A DNA stretch of 64,000 nt, from assembly GCA_963682055.1 (NCBI GenBank), contig OY821743.1:27142702-27206701 (forward strand), in the 5' to 3' direction. Below, piece after piece: positions 44,812-57,447 of this stretch. Position 1 is the first letter of the stretch, and each line of letters opens with the position of its first letter. The notes beneath the pieces were generated by a model. It saw only the letters and a program-made list of their open reading frames with translations. It was not told the origin of the DNA and searched no databases. Position numbers and translations under genes: made by a program. Source of the DNA: Primula veris (lineage: Eukaryota; Streptophyta; Magnoliopsida; Ericales; Primulaceae).

Positions 44812-45812
44812 TTTCCTGTCATTTTTTCGTGTATTTACTAGTCATTCTTGACATCGCATTTTATTTCCTTCTTTCTTCGTGTAAAGATGATGTCATAAGT
44901 TGGTATATTCGGCCCTTTGAGGAGTGTAGCATATTGCTGACGGTCAAAGCTCTTTCAGAAAAATAAACAGGGATAAATAGATGAGCATAGCATAGGTTGT
45001 AGTTGTATCATTCCTAATTTAAATTGTATAGGTGGTCTTTACATAATGTTGAAAGAGGCCAATTTTTAATTTTTAATTTTTAGTTCCATATGGCCAACTT
45101 CTGTACCACATTCATTTAGTGTATACGTTTGACTTTATTATTCAGTTTTGTTATGTTTCTATGACAATAATTTGGTGATTTCGTTTGCATGGATTTATTA
45201 TGATGGCTGTTTCTTCTTCTTCAAGAACAGCAGCATATATATTATAACACACTCCATATTAATTTCTTGCAGAGCCAGCCATAACCATCATTTTGATACA
45301 ATCGGATCAATAGATTGAGATATGTTTTAACATTTTGCAAAGATACATCTAACTATGATACAATCGGTGCTTAAACAGCTCATTGGCTAAATTGGCAATT
45401 CTTAAACTGATGCCACTAATAAAAAGGCATTTCCCCATAGTTTGAGTCGCGTAGATCTTCCACATGTAGCAAGAGCCATACTCGCATCAAACAATTGAAA
45501 TGTATAAATGTATATGGCCTATATGAAAATATTTGGATGTGGACATTTTCAAATGATTCCAAATTCAACGAACAAGCACTTCCAAGTTTTCACCAACCTT
45601 CCCATTGACACATGGTAAAAAAGATGATTGCATGTGAACACGAGAGCAAACAAGAAAAAAAGGGCGAAAAACATCATAAATATGGTAGATCTTCATTCAG
45701 CTTACGAAACAACGCACTATTTTTAGACACCCATTATTACATTTTGAAAACTTAATGCCAACTTCGAAAGGAGAAGAACAACTATGATAATAGGGACATT
45801 TTCTTGGTTAAT
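44812..45812. other. Convergent 3' flanks of ClpX and the cupin gene
   Basis: The ClpX stop is at 44809-44811 and the cupin stop at 45813-45815 on the other strand, so both 3' UTRs lie here. No other feature recognised. Confidence 0.5.
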
Positions 45813-48403
45813 TTATTCAAACTTGTAATGCTTGTCGACAGTTTCAGAAACGTCCCAGGTACAGCTCATGCCATTAGGAAACTCAACCAAGTCACCGGCA
45901 CCGAATTCAACAGCTTCATCACTCCCATCAGGGTACACTTTCACCTTACCCTTCAGCAGATAACATGTCTCTTTGCTGCTATATGTCCATGGAAACTTGC
46001 TTGGTGGACAACCCCATCTGTGCCACATCATCATGATGATCAAGATTAATGATGTTCACATTAGATAATGAGACAGTAACAAACGAACATCTACTAAAAA
46101 CAAAGTCAATTGCGCAAAAAGACAGCAGCATGTATAGGCGAAGGATGAGTCGGCTGAAAAGATGAGCAATAATGTTTTCTTCTTTTTTCTGCTAGTGTTG
46201 TGAAACAATGCAGGACAAAAGATTGATTAATCTCTAATTGACTAATGAGACTAGTAGTTGAACTGGTGATGTTTTTTGTCATACTGTAGTACGCCACAAT
46301 CTACTCTTAACATGGAAGTAATTAGAGAGCGCCGGCTAAACATAAAAATTCTAATTTATTTTAGAAGATTCTATTATCGACATTTACAAATCAACACTTG
46401 GCAATAATGAAATTCTTAACTAAACAAATTTGGAGTGGACCAACTTAGTTTTGTCACACTCATACACAAGCAGAAGGGCATCTTGAAGTGCCGCAACGAG
46501 CAGTTTACGAAACCACTTCACGTGGAATGTTTAAGAAAAGGGATGATTTAAGATTGTTTTACGATAAGGGTAGTCTGACTTGTGTGATATATGTTCATGG
46601 TAAGTAATTGGGTGATGTAGATATACAGTAGTAATAACTTGTGGTAATTCCGAGCTAATCAGGCAAAGTGATTAGAGACGTGAGTAAATATTCAGGGATA
46701 TCAACATAAGAAGACTAAAAGTAGGTCTTCCTAACAAAATTCCAAATTCGACCAAATATGGATCCAAAGTGGTTCCATGACACATTAAATTTGGCTAAAT
46801 ATTACCAAATTTAACAAGGTTTCAGATAAGGCTCACCATCAATACTTAGAAAGTTTAAAATTCTTTCCTTCAATCTTTACTCAAGACCTTTAATGTAAAT
46901 TCATCTCCAATCTATACGGAAACTCAGGATTGCAGTCGAATCCCGGGCAAGGAAAAAACATGATCTTTGCAGGCTTCCACTACAACCGCGTTTAAAGGGC
47001 TTTTTAGTAATTTTGTACCTTATTGTTCCGTGTACCTTATATTGTTAGTTTTTCCAATAAGTTACCTGGATTTAGTTTTTTTTTTTTTTTTTTTTTTTAC
47101 AATTTGAACTTTTCCATTTAATTATGTATGGAAAACATCCGTATTATGTGGTTTTCCATCCATAATTGGATCGAAAAGTTCAAAATATGAAAAAAAAAAA
47201 AAAAACACGAATACAGGCTACAAAATAGGAAATTGATAATATATGATAGTAAACAACAAAAACGCAACAATACAGGATACAAAAACCCAATTAACCCGGT
47301 GTTTAAGCAAAAAAGTGAACTTATAGTAGGAGGAAAGAAAAATGGAGGCGTTCAACTTTTAAGCCTTTCGAGGCCCAAAACACCAAAACCCAGTTCTCAA
47401 ATTGAACAAATTAATAAAATTGAAAGAAAAAAGAAAACAATCTAAGCAATGGCGAAACTAGTTTTTTTTTTTTTTTTTTTAATTATGGGGTGTTGAAATG
47501 CTAAAATCGAAATAAATAAATCAGTTTTTTTTAATGTACGGTAAAAGATCAGTTTTTTTCTCAATATGAGGGGAGTTAGGAGTCCAAATTTCCTACTCCA
47601 TAGTTTATACCCCATTTCGTGCCCCATCGATTTTTAAACCCAAAACAGTTTATTAGATTTAAAAAAAAGATACTACAATTACAATTAAACATGTATGCAT
47701 ACATTCCAATAATTTGTTTCTTATGAAAAATTCAAATATGTTTTATTTTGAAATTAATTAAGAACCACTGTAAATTAAATATAAAATCCCAAAAAATAAT
47801 GTAACTCAACAATATGTCCCAATAGTATGAAATATGTGTAGAATACGTTGTAACAGTTTATAAACACAATTTTTTTTTCTAAAATTCCAAAATTTGAGCG
47901 AAAATAGCTACAGGGACACGAAATAGGGTACAAATGATAGGGTAGAAGATTTGGACCTGGGTGTTAGAGTTATTTTTAGCATGTTAATAGTTGCTCCCTG
48001 AATCTAAGCTTAAAAGCTGCAAACAATCCAGCTGACCAGCTCAGAAAGCATAATAAAACCTTGAAGAGTTGGAAAAACTAGCAAATAATATTATACTAGT
48101 ATTGTGTATCTTCATCTATCTATATATATATATTATATAAAAAAGATTCAGAAAAATGGTAATTAGTACTAACTTGGGCCAGTTTCGGACACCGAGTTGG
48201 GAGAGCTTAGATTCAGTTGGGTTTCTCTGAATTTTAACTCCAAGTTTTTCTTCAACAATAACTTCAGTTGCCATTTTATCACAACCACTTATTACTATCC
48301 TAACTCTTCTTTCACTATTATTGTTTTTATTCAGAATGTAATGTTTTGTTCCAGGGTTGAGTGAGAATACAACAGTTTTAGTAACACCAACTAAACATGC
48401 CAT
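45813..48403 (-). CDS. Small RmlC-like cupin-domain protein
   Basis: Two exons on the - strand: 48403-48174 and 46017-45813, joined at a split Lys codon (RNWPK then WGCPPSKFPW). The full frame gives 144 aa. Starting at the inner ATG (48272-48274, MATEVIV) gives 101 aa, the usual size for this plant family, so the shorter start may be the real one. The 43-residue extension has few acids and could be a transit peptide. The domain shows the cupin pattern with KETCYLLKGKVKVYPDG, FGAGDLVEFPNGMSCTWDV and the conserved ending VDKHYKFE. Relatives are single-domain cupins of unknown biochemical role; metal binding or sugar binding cannot be claimed from sequence. The 2.2-kb intron carries a foldback MITE. 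Convergent with ClpX. Confidence 0.88.
46997..47298. mobile_element. Foldback MITE, family 1, copy d
   Basis: Stand-alone copy in the cupin intron. Left arm 'gtaccttattgttccgtgta' ... 'gaacttttccatttaatta', right arm 'aattggatcgaaaagttc' ... 'aaaaacgcaacaatacagg'. It proves that the similar sequence beside Deg exon copies is an independent mobile family. Long poly-T and poly-A tracts face each other in the two arms. Confidence 0.75.
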
Positions 48404-50012
48404 TGCTATTTGCTATTAGATAAAAATGAAATGAGTATAAAATAAATGCAGAATGAGTTTTTCTTTTTTAAGACCAAAACAATAAAATATCAATCTTTAT
48501 GAACGGGTTTTTGGCCACTCACATATCAATTTAGGATATGATAGGTATATGCATAGTTGTAATGATGGGAAACTAGATAAAGTAAACAGAAACGTCAAAG
48601 CGTATGAAAGATTAAAAAAAAATTAAAATTTAGACGTGTAATAATAGCAAGCGGGAAAAAGAGATCAAGATATTCGAAAGGGGAGACGAGTTTTCCGATA
48701 ACTATGGGTACAGGTTATGGACTCGGGGTGCAAATGAGCTAAACAAATTATAAAATGTCTTCTTCTTTTTTTGTCATATTCATATTTTTTTTAAAAGAAG
48801 CAACGCGACCGATCAATTGACGAAAAAAAATTAATTTGTTATTGATGATTCATGAACAACATCGGTTTTTGGAGTTGAATTTAAAAACTGGACACATAAT
48901 TATATAAGCCAAATTCGAAATAAGTGTTGTTGTTAAAATTATATTTCCAAAAAGTATTATCCAAACCTTTCATTTTAAAAAAGTGCAATTTCTCTCTATT
49001 TGTCTCAAACCCCCACAATTTACCACAAAAACTGTCTAATCTATTTCAAAACACATTAGAACTTGCACCCTAGCCCCACCCACAATTTGTCCATGGGTAC
49101 GAACCTTTAGCGAGGTTGGTGGAGGTCCGGCCAAGTGCATACATAATCGTGAAATCAAACCCGAGCTACCTCGACTGCATCATAGTTGGCACTCTTACTT
49201 TTAAAACTCAAAAGAATTTAAGTAGGTAACTGCACGGGCGGAGCTAGAATTGCGTGTTACAACTTGTTATTTTACGGAGTTGTAAAACTCATTATATTTA
49301 TATTGCTTTAAATTTTCTTATTGAGAAATTACAATATCCGTAAATTATGGGGTTGTCATTGTACCCCTTTGTCTAGTAGAGGTTCTGCCCTCTATAAGTG
49401 TCATGGCAAGATCTTCGTTTTTAATCCCTCTAGAGAATCACTCTCTCGACCTCGACCAGTGCACACTTTCCTAAGAAATTTTCTCTCTGGAAATGGAAAT
49501 AGAGAATGAAAAAAATATTTTTCAAGGTTATAGCATTGAAGAATGGTTCAAGAATTTTAGAAGTCACGAACATCCACAAATAGGAAATTGTTTAAGTAGA
49601 AACAGAGCCGGGCCAAAGAGGGTGCGAACAGTACAAGTGGACTAGGCAACTCACCCTAGAGGGCAAAAATTATAGCCAATTTTTTTTATATACTATGTAT
49701 TTCGATGTTATTTTTATTTGTGGCAAAAATCATGTATTTCGACGTAGGCAATGCGTCCAAAATAACATTTTTGGGCCGGCGGCTCTGAGTAGAAATCTTA
49801 ATGATTTTACTTGAAGAGATTGAAAGCTTGAAGCTTGAAGTTTGGACATTTAGTGCTTTAGCTACTCAAATAATTTCTTTAGAGTACTAATATGAGCAAA
49901 TCCGCCAAATAAATGTGGAAGAAAATTGGGAACAAACTAAAATTAGTGGAAAATATATTTGCTTGATTCTTAAAATCACGAACGACATTGTATGATCATA
50001 GTCACTCACATT
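48404..50012. other. Intergenic between cupin 5' end and BBE-like 3' end
   Basis: AT-rich. Phrases such as 'gggcggagctagaa' (about 49239) are common in transposon-derived plant DNA but do not define an element here. No gene or RNA recognised. Confidence 0.4.
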
Positions 50013-51728
50013 TTATCTCATCTCGCTTACTAAGGCTTCGTCGGTTTTTGCTCTTGTTGTCGACATTGGGGGAATACCTTGTTGATTCTTGAAAACATTT
50101 TGGGGATCAATCAGTGTTTTGGCTCTAACCAATCTGTCATAATTTTGTAAGAAATATTTTTGACCCCAAACCCGAGCTACCTCAACCACATCGGATTTTG
50201 GCGTTCTTACACCAGTCCTCGTTCTAAGCACATCCTCCTTTTCGGCAACTCCAAGGTCTAGGTCGACATAGTTGATGTATGCAGCCCTTGGACCTCTAGA
50301 TACATATAGTGTCATTGAATCATAGAATCCTCTTATCCATTCAAGATACTCCTGGCTTTTCTCATTTTCTCCTTCTTTCCACTCCACTAGATACTGAATT
50401 GTGAATAGATTTCCTTTCCTATGTGGAAAAGCAATGGAATTACTACTTATTTTGTCCATTATACCCCCGTATGGATCCATAATGACATACCCTTTCGGTT
50501 GCTTTTCGAGTATATCCAGCATACTGTTTACGCCACTGAGCTGGAATTCCTTTCTTACATAGTCTGATTTGGCCTTGAAATACCCTTTTACATGCAAGTA
50601 ACGATCCGTCAACTCATTAGTTGTGCTACCTTTTCCTAGTCCGGAGAAGAATACAATGGACTCTATCCAGCTCATCTCGATACAATCTTCTTCCGAAATG
50701 CTCAGTTCCGGAAACACCCCTTCTAATATCGATAAAATATCGCTTTTTGTGCCTAGATAGAACCCTTTAAACGTTGCTGAAATAGCTCCGACGGTATGCG
50801 CCTCAGGCAAACCAACACCAACAAAAACAGACATATAAAACTCACCATCCAATTTAGGTGCGACAAATTGCCATTTGTGCACTAGCTTAGCAATATGGTC
50901 TCTTGGCCCAGGCCTAGACACAACAAACCCCGTAACGACTTTAGGAACTTCTAGTAATTTGATCTTCCATGCGAAAATTATACCCCAAATGCCCCCACCA
51001 CCCCCTCTAATAGCCCAAAAAACGTCTTCTCCCATAGCATCACGATCTAACAATCTTCCATCTGCATCCACGAGAAGAGCATCAACTACGTTATCTGCGG
51101 CAAGGCCATATTTTCTAGACAACAAGCCGAACCCACCCCCTGCTATATGTCCCCCAATTCCAACAGTTGGGCATGACCCAGCTGAAAACCCGTGTAAGTC
51201 ACTCGATTGGGCGATTGCATGATAGGTTTGGCCTAGAGTAGCTCCCCCCTCCACCCAAGCTGCACCTTCTTCTACGTCGACTAAAACTTGGTCTAAATTC
51301 ATCATGTCAATGATCACGAATGGTGCCCCATCGGCAACAACCGAAGAAGTCCCCTCATAACTATGTCCACCGCACCTTACTCTGATTTCCACGGACGTAT
51401 TTTTGCAACAAACAACGGTGTTTATTAGTTGATCTCGTGACGATGGGACAATAATAGCAGCTGGTTTAGGAACTGTCGGTAGTGCAAAACGAAGGTTTTG
51501 TATCGAGAAATTGAGCAGTTCAAAGTAGTTCCCCGACGAACTGGCATGATCAAGGTCTGAATATGTGGTGAAGTTTAATATATTTTGATCAGTTAGACAA
51601 GAAATGAGGTTTGTAGTTTGGTCACTTGAACAAGGCACTAAAAAATATGTTGATAGATTTAGTAAAATTAGTACTAGAGTACCAGATGAGCTCAATGGTT
51701 TAAATTTGTAAGCCATATTTGATTTCAT
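50013..51728 (-). CDS. Berberine-bridge-enzyme-like FAD-linked oxidoreductase
   Basis: Single open frame of 571 aa, without introns as usual for this family. A hydrophobic stretch at residues about 14-33 is a likely secretory signal peptide; start at Met1 or Met5. The FAD-binding domain carries both covalent attachment residues: His122 in RCGGHSYEG and Cys186 in SAGSCPTVGIGGHIAGGGFG. Further family marks are EGGATLGQTYHAI, IRGGGGGIWGI, the substrate-side Gln in FTIQYLVEW, and YINYVDLDLG near the C terminus, followed by KNQQGIPP. Family members oxidise monolignols, oligosaccharides or alkaloid precursors, usually in the apoplast or vacuole; the substrate here is unknown. The residue after CPT is Val189. 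Work on Arabidopsis BBE-like 15 links Val there to oxygen use and Leu to poor oxygen use, so an oxidase is favoured by inference. No defects seen. Confidence 0.95.
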   Translation of the reverse strand: MKSNMAYKFKPLSSSGTLVLILLNLSTYFLVPCSSDQTTNLISCLTDQNILNFTTYSDLDHASSSGNYFELLNFSIQNLRFALPTVPKPAAIIVPSSRDQLINTVVCCKNTSVEIRVRCGGHSYEGTSSVVADGAPFVIIDMMNLDQVLVDVEEGAAWVEGGATLGQTYHAIAQSSDLHGFSAGSCPTVGIGGHIAGGGFGLLSRKYGLAADNVVDALLVDADGRLLDRDAMGEDVFWAIRGGGGGIWGIIFAWKIKLLEVPKVVTGFVVSRPGPRDHIAKLVHKWQFVAPKLDGEFYMSVFVGVGLPEAHTVGAISATFKGFYLGTKSDILSILEGVFPELSISEEDCIEMSWIESIVFFSGLGKGSTTNELTDRYLHVKGYFKAKSDYVRKEFQLSGVNSMLDILEKQPKGYVIMDPYGGIMDKISSNSIAFPHRKGNLFTIQYLVEWKEGENEKSQEYLEWIRGFYDSMTLYVSRGPRAAYINYVDLDLGVAEKEDVLRTRTGVRTPKSDVVEVARVWGQKYFLQNYDRLVRAKTLIDPQNVFKNQQGIPPMSTTRAKTDEALVSEMR

Positions 51729-52856
51729 ATCATAGCAAAGCAGAGAAGTTGTAGTTAAATTTATATTAGAAAGATTGCAAAATGATCTTTGGGGTTATGG
51801 ACAAAAGATATGGTAAAATCAATGCAGAGAGGACACTTACGTTCGTGGCCGGCTTTCCATTTTTTAGTGTAACGTTGTCTTATTGGTATTTGACAAAAAT
51901 AAATACAATTTTCAAAATTTGTATTCTAGACGGAAATTGTAAAAGAGATAATTAACATGACCGGAAGAATATTAAATTATCCGAAATGCCAATATTAGGC
52001 TATTAGCATGTACTTGCAACAATTTAGTAGCAATTTCATAAAAGCCTTAAATCTAAATTAAATGCTTAAATGTTATGCATGGAATAAATACTCATGGAAT
52101 GAAATGACAAGAGCCGGCTACTGCATTGCATAAACTATAAAACATGTTTTTCCTTTTAACCTAATTAACAGATTAATCAATTACTGCTAACTTATATGCA
52201 TAAAAAATTATAGCAGAAGCCTAGAAGTGGTGGCAGAACTGCTAAATTCAAATAGGACAGATGATATCCTACCTATTTCTTCATCATGTTGAAACAAAAT
52301 TTTAATAAAAATAATAAATAACTAATATCGCTTTGGTTTTTATCAGAAATGGACGGGTTGCTACTGAACATCGTGAATATTTTTGGCATTAGCATAGCGA
52401 TTCCGCTCATTTCATCGAGATAAGCAAGCCGTATTCTATCATAATTCGTTCCTGCCAAGAAAAAGAGTGCAGCACCATGATAGATTATTTGTAAAATGGC
52501 TACATCGAGTCCCGTATCAGTTATCGAACCTATTCCTATAGTTATCGAACATATTCTTATAATTATTTGTAACCTTCGAACGTATTCACATAGATCATTC
52601 CGTTTGTAGCAACTACGTACTTCTTTTTATTTACTATGATAATATGGTCAGTCAACAAACAATAACTTCATAAATCTATCATGCATCAATTTAAATTTAT
52701 GGTTGTATAAAAACCCCTGATCATTATAATTATATCGTCAAATATTTAATGTTGAGCCTGGGGATAACAGGACTTGTGAATTGTAACCCGATCGAGTGAA
52801 TTATATTTCAGTCCCTAAACATATCAGAATGGAAAGATTTTCCTGATATTATATTG
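51729..52856. other. BBE-like upstream region
   Basis: Contains the BBE-like promoter on the - strand; AT-rich, no element identified with confidence. A short - strand frame at 52273-52458, preceded by an acceptor-like 'ttcttggcag', has no recognisable family and is not called a gene. Confidence 0.35.
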
Positions 52857-53010
52857 CACTACGAGAAAATAACACGATAGTAACAACTGATCTGTTACTA
52901 TACGACTTGTTACTAAAAATTCATCAACAATATAGTAATAGTTATCAACACTTAGTAACATTTTTAGTTGCTATAAAATTGCTAAATTTCATCAATAAAA
53001 CTGTATATAC
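52857..53010 (+). mobile_element. CACTA transposon terminus
   Basis: Starts CACTACGAGAAAATA, matching the En/Spm-type CACTACNAGAAAA end. It is followed by many short subterminal repeats ('gttacta', 'agtaac') in both orientations. The opposite end was not found, so it is a truncated element. Confidence 0.6.
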
Positions 53011-53739
53011 AGATAAACTATTACTAAATTGTTGCGATCCATATTTTTGTTGTTGTAGCGTTGCATATTTTGAGCATGTAATTGCTTACTTTTTCATGCT
53101 GGGAACACTGTGAAGTTGACAAAATGGTCATTATCTCTAAGAAAAGCCTCGCCTTTACTCAATTTATGCAAACACCACAAAACTAGATGTCGTGGTCTGT
53201 GGTCAAAACACTCTTCTAATGAGTGAGAACTTAAAATTAGTAATTTCCAGAAAAGACAAAATATGAGATCAAGAAATACAAAACAGCTAAATTCTACATT
53301 TTATAAAATGCAGGCCAGACACAAAAACCAAATTCCGTATAACATGAGGCAATAAACTCCATTAAAAATTGTTATATAATGTCTGTCCCTTTCAAAATTT
53401 ATATTTCTTATCTAAGCTGACTAAAATAGGATGATCATTTTTTTTCCAATGTGGTAAACCCTTTTTCTACTCCAGCTTTTATTCCTCATCGCATAAAAGC
53501 AACCACATAACTATATCCATTATGTCCGTCTCTTGTTATTCAATGTATACTTAGCCTCTTGTTTGCCAAAAAAAATATTATTTGGTTGTACGAGAGTAGT
53601 CATTCAACACATTTTATAACCGCACATTCGGTGAGTCCCACAATATTACATAATAAAATATATTAAGTGTGTGGTTATAAAATGGGTTGGAGGACCAAAT
53701 AATTTCTCCTTGTTTGCAAGGTGGGATTGGACATGAATC
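53011..53739. other. Intergenic, no recognisable gene
   Basis: AT-rich, no coding or RNA feature recognised. 'ttataaccgcacattc' at about 53616 and 'gtgtgtggttataaaa' at about 53668 form a loose inverted pair. Confidence 0.35.
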
Positions 53740-54189
53740 TAATGGTGTGTTTGCTACGAAAATCAGAGACGTTACTATTAGTAACGTGAGATTATAAATG
53801 ATGATAAATAGATTTATTTGGAGCAATAAGGGGTTTGGAGCAATAAGGGGTGTGATATTGGAAAATTGAGATATTTGGAGTAAGTGGGGTGTGGTATATA
53901 TATATATTAAAATCATATATATATATATTATATATATATATATATAGGGAGAGGATATATGAACATCATGAAAAACACACAACTAGATATCGAAATTATG
54001 GTATCGAAATTATGGTAAAATTTAAAAATTCAAAACATGTCATTATACATCTCGGGAAAAAAAACAAGACGCATATTTGTGTTCCCGTCGTGAAACCGTG
54101 GAGATTTGCATTAACCAAATCTTGATTTGGAGCGTTTTTACGAAAAAGTGTCTAGTTGGATGTTTTTCATGATGTTCATATAACATTTC

Positions 54190-54231
<42 letters not shown>

Positions 54232-54430
54232 CACTCCCTTACTCCAAATTACCCCATTTTTCAATACCACATTCCTCCTGTAACTCTAAATACCTTCAAT
54301 TTCTCATCATTTATAATCACATGTTACTAATAGTTCCTCCTCCATTTTTCTTAACAAACGTGATACTTGTGGGCCCGACGGTATTTCTAATACTATACTA
54401 CTATAATACCACTCTAATCACGTCCTAACA
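53740..54430. mobile_element. Nested foldback elements in TA-rich DNA
   Basis: Outer inverted arms at about 53740-53900 and 54228-54390, e.g. 'atttggagtaagtggggtg' against 'cttactccaaattacccca', and 'ttactattagtaacgtgaga' against 'tcacatgttactaatag'. Between them, flanked by (TA)n on both sides, sits a second inverted element at about 53946-54192 with ends 'gggagaggatatatgaacat' and 'atgttcatataacatttccc'. Neither carries a gene. Confidence 0.65.
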
Positions 54431-56179
54431 ATAAAAAAACAAATAATTTCTAATATTTTTTTATTGCGGTTGTAAAATAGTACAACCCCAATAAAAAGCA
54501 AACAAACACGTACTATTAATGTCACATTCATTTGTTATCCTGTCATACTCCGAAGGTATTCATATTCTCATTAATACTAATATTGCAAACAAACGAGCCT
54601 TTACTACACTAGTTAAATTGTGCTACATAAACACTTATTAGTGCACTAGTTAAAACTCCTGGTGCTACATAAACACTTATTAGTGCACTAGTTAAAACTC
54701 TTGCTAGATCCGGTAAGTGTTTGGTGAACCATTGTTAATTTAATTAATTCAAATGTTTTACTTTGTTATTTATTTATTATTTGTTTAATACGGTGTGATT
54801 TACTTTATGAATAAACTAAAATGTTCAATGTATAATAAAAACAATATCTAAATCTAACATGCATATGTGTTAAATTTTTACTATCTAAAACTAAAAGTAG
54901 CAATGTGTATGCTTTAAATTGATAGTGTCGGACTTGTAATTTGTGTAACATTTGATATAACCATATAATATTAAGTCAATTGGGGCAATACAACAAGCTA
55001 TTTCTTCCTAAACAACCATCATGAATAAAATAATTTTGATAACAATTTTCGCTAAAGAGAATACGGAAGCGGAGCGACAAAAACGTAAAACGCCACAAAA
55101 ATTAAAAGATTCTTAATTAACAAGTGGTGTAGTAACAAAACGTGTTTTTTTTTATTAGTATGTTAGGTAAATAGGATACTTAAATGTTAAACATGTACAT
55201 TCGTCCAATTTCTAGAGTTTACATATACATAAGAAATCACGTGTAAATGTAAAACTACAACGTGTGATACCTAAGTACACTCATGACATTATAATAGGTC
55301 ACTCATGACATTTTAATTAATAAATCAAATTTTTGTGTAAATACTAGGCACGAAAGTGTGATTTTCATGAATAAACAACCTAATATTTCTGTCGTGGTGG
55401 AAAAGAGAGCTTGTCAAACCCGATAAAAATCCATTTATTTAATACAGTTTTAGGGGTGCAAACGAAACTAGCTGTTTATGAACAAGCCCGCGCTCGGCTC
55501 GTTAAACGTCCGACTCGTGTTCGTTCATTTACTAAATAATAGAGCATGAAAAAAATTATAAATCTCGTTTTCAGACTCGGGTTCATTATATTATTTCAAC
55601 AATTTCTTTATATATATTTGTGCTTATATATATAAGTTTTTAAAATATAATGATGATCAATAAATACTACTCACTTTATATAATAATTTTTTTTTTAAAT
55701 TAAATCAGTTTATATTAAAACTCACATTTTATTTGCAATCATTGATTATTTAATAACATGTATTTTAGCTAAGTTCAATTTTGTTTGCCAGTGTGGTGGG
55801 CTCGTTTGGTAAATGATAGTACGATTAAACACGTTTAAAATTTTTTCAAGTTTGTATGGTCATGTTTTAGTTACTTATCAGTTTTTTTTTAAGCATTCGT
55901 AATTTTTTTTTTTTTGTAAATTAACGTAGTATTTTGTTTAAAAAATGGTAAATTTTGACATTTTTTTTGGTATTATTAATATTACCGGCTTATAATTGTC
56001 AAACAAACAATTAAACATAATAAAATATATATAAAATATTAAATTTTATAAATTTATTTGAAAAAACACTTTAAAAATAAAATAATACATTAATTTACAA
56101 AAAAATTAAAAAAATAATTACGTATCGATACGGAAAAACCGATAATATGGCTTGAGCATATGAAGTTAGTAAATTGGTT
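54431..56179. other. AT-rich intergenic
   Basis: No gene. A 42-bp phrase with 'gctacataaacacttattag' is tandemly duplicated at about 54620-54705. A 'cccgcgctcggctcgttaaa' phrase at about 55487 resembles transposon ends but no element could be bounded. Confidence 0.4.
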
Positions 56180-57085
56180 GAGACTGGATTTTTATACTAC
56201 ATTTTTTCTGAAAAAACGCACAAACCGTACATTTTTTGTACGAACCGTACATTTAATCTACGGTTTGGACTAAATTGTAATTTTTTCGAATTTCAGGGAC
56301 TGAAATGTAATTTATGTAAACTTCAGGCAAACCGTACATTTAATCTACGGTTTGGACTGAATTGTATTTTTTACAAAATGCAAGGACTGAAATGTAATTT
56401 CTGCAAACTTCAGCCAAATCGTACATTTAATCTCTGGTTTGGCTGAAGTTTGCAGAAATTACATGTCAGTCCCTGAATTTCGAAAAAATTGCAAATTAGT
56501 CCAAATTTTTTTTTGAAATTAAACTTTTTTGATTTTTTTTTTGAAATTAAACTTTTTTAATCTATATTTGTGTAAGTCTATCTTTGTGTTTATTTTGAGA
56601 GATTGTTAGAATTGACCAATTTTATATATAAAAAAAATCATGTTTAAAAGATTTATATAAAAAAGTCATGTTTAAAAGATTTATAATTTTTATAAAAAGT
56701 TCCTTTTTATTTTAAATATACGAATAGGGAATTTAGTTTTTTCCATAAAAAAAAATTCATGTTTAATTTCAATTTTTTGGGACTAATTTGCAATTTTTTC
56801 GAAATGCAGGGACTGAAATGTAATTTCTGCAAACTTCAGCCAAACCAGAGATTAAATGTACGGTCTGGCTGAAGTTTGCAGAAATTACATTTCAGTCCCT
56901 GCATTTTGTAAAAATTGCAATTCAGTACAAACCGTAGATTAAATGTACGGTTTGCCTGAAGTTTATAGAAATTATATTTCAGTCCCTGAAATTCGAAAAA
57001 ATTGCAATTCAGCCCAAACCGTAGATTAAATGTACGGTTTATACGTTTTTTCAAAAAAAAAACATGTAGTATAAAAATGCAGCAT
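56180..57085. mobile_element. Foldback element, about 0.9 kb, with internal repeats
   Basis: Inverted arms at about 56188-56500 and 56760-57077. Each arm contains two or three copies of a block with 'aaccgtacatttaatctacg' and 'cagggactgaaatgtaattt'. The arms meet around an AT-rich centre. Both ends share 'tttttatactacat' in inverted orientation. Open frames in both arms (same peptide on opposite strands) result from this symmetry and are not genes. Confidence 0.8.
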
Positions 57086-57209
57086 CAAATTGATTGGTTA
57101 GGATTAAACATAACAGATTAGGGTCGGGTCTGGTATTTCATTTGACGGACCTTATTAAATTATGATTATTGGGAAATAAATAAATAAAATAAAATAGAAT
57201 CTCTGAAGC

Positions 57210-57240
<31 letters not shown>

Positions 57241-57244
<4 letters not shown>

Positions 57245-57388
57245 GGAGGAGGAGTAATGGCGAAGATGAGGAAAAAGGAGTGATATGGAAGCTTCCGACG
57301 CTTAAAATCAATCAGTTAGGCAAGCTCGGTCCTGCCTTTGGTCTCGGTGCTGGCTGCGGTTTCGGTCTCGGTGTCGGTCTTCTCGGAG
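57241..57388 (+). CDS. Glycine-rich protein, first exon, copy 1
   Basis: ATG directly follows a (GA)n run. The exon encodes an acidic/charged start, then VIWKLPTLKINQLGKLGP and a Gly-rich segment AFGLGAGCGFGLGVGLLG, and ends with one base of the next codon before a donor 'gtttca' at 57389. It resembles the N terminus of small plant glycine-rich proteins of unknown function (loosely like TGD5-type Gly-rich membrane segments, but not assigned to it). Two further copies follow at 58116 and 59304. The rest of the gene is not seen next to it, so whether this copy is used cannot be told. The frame also runs on into intron sequence to a stop at about 57537. Confidence 0.6.
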
Positions 57389-57415
57389 GTTTCATTTTCA
57401 TTTCCATCTCTCTCC

Positions 57416-57447
<32 letters not shown>

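Noticed and set aside
52273..52458. Minus-strand frame with an acceptor-like site before it
   Set aside because: Only 61 codons, no family recognised, no partner exon found; kept as a note only.
56174..57054. Repeated NRTFNLRFGLNC-type peptides on both strands
   Set aside because: Translation of foldback repeat blocks; symmetry explains their openness.
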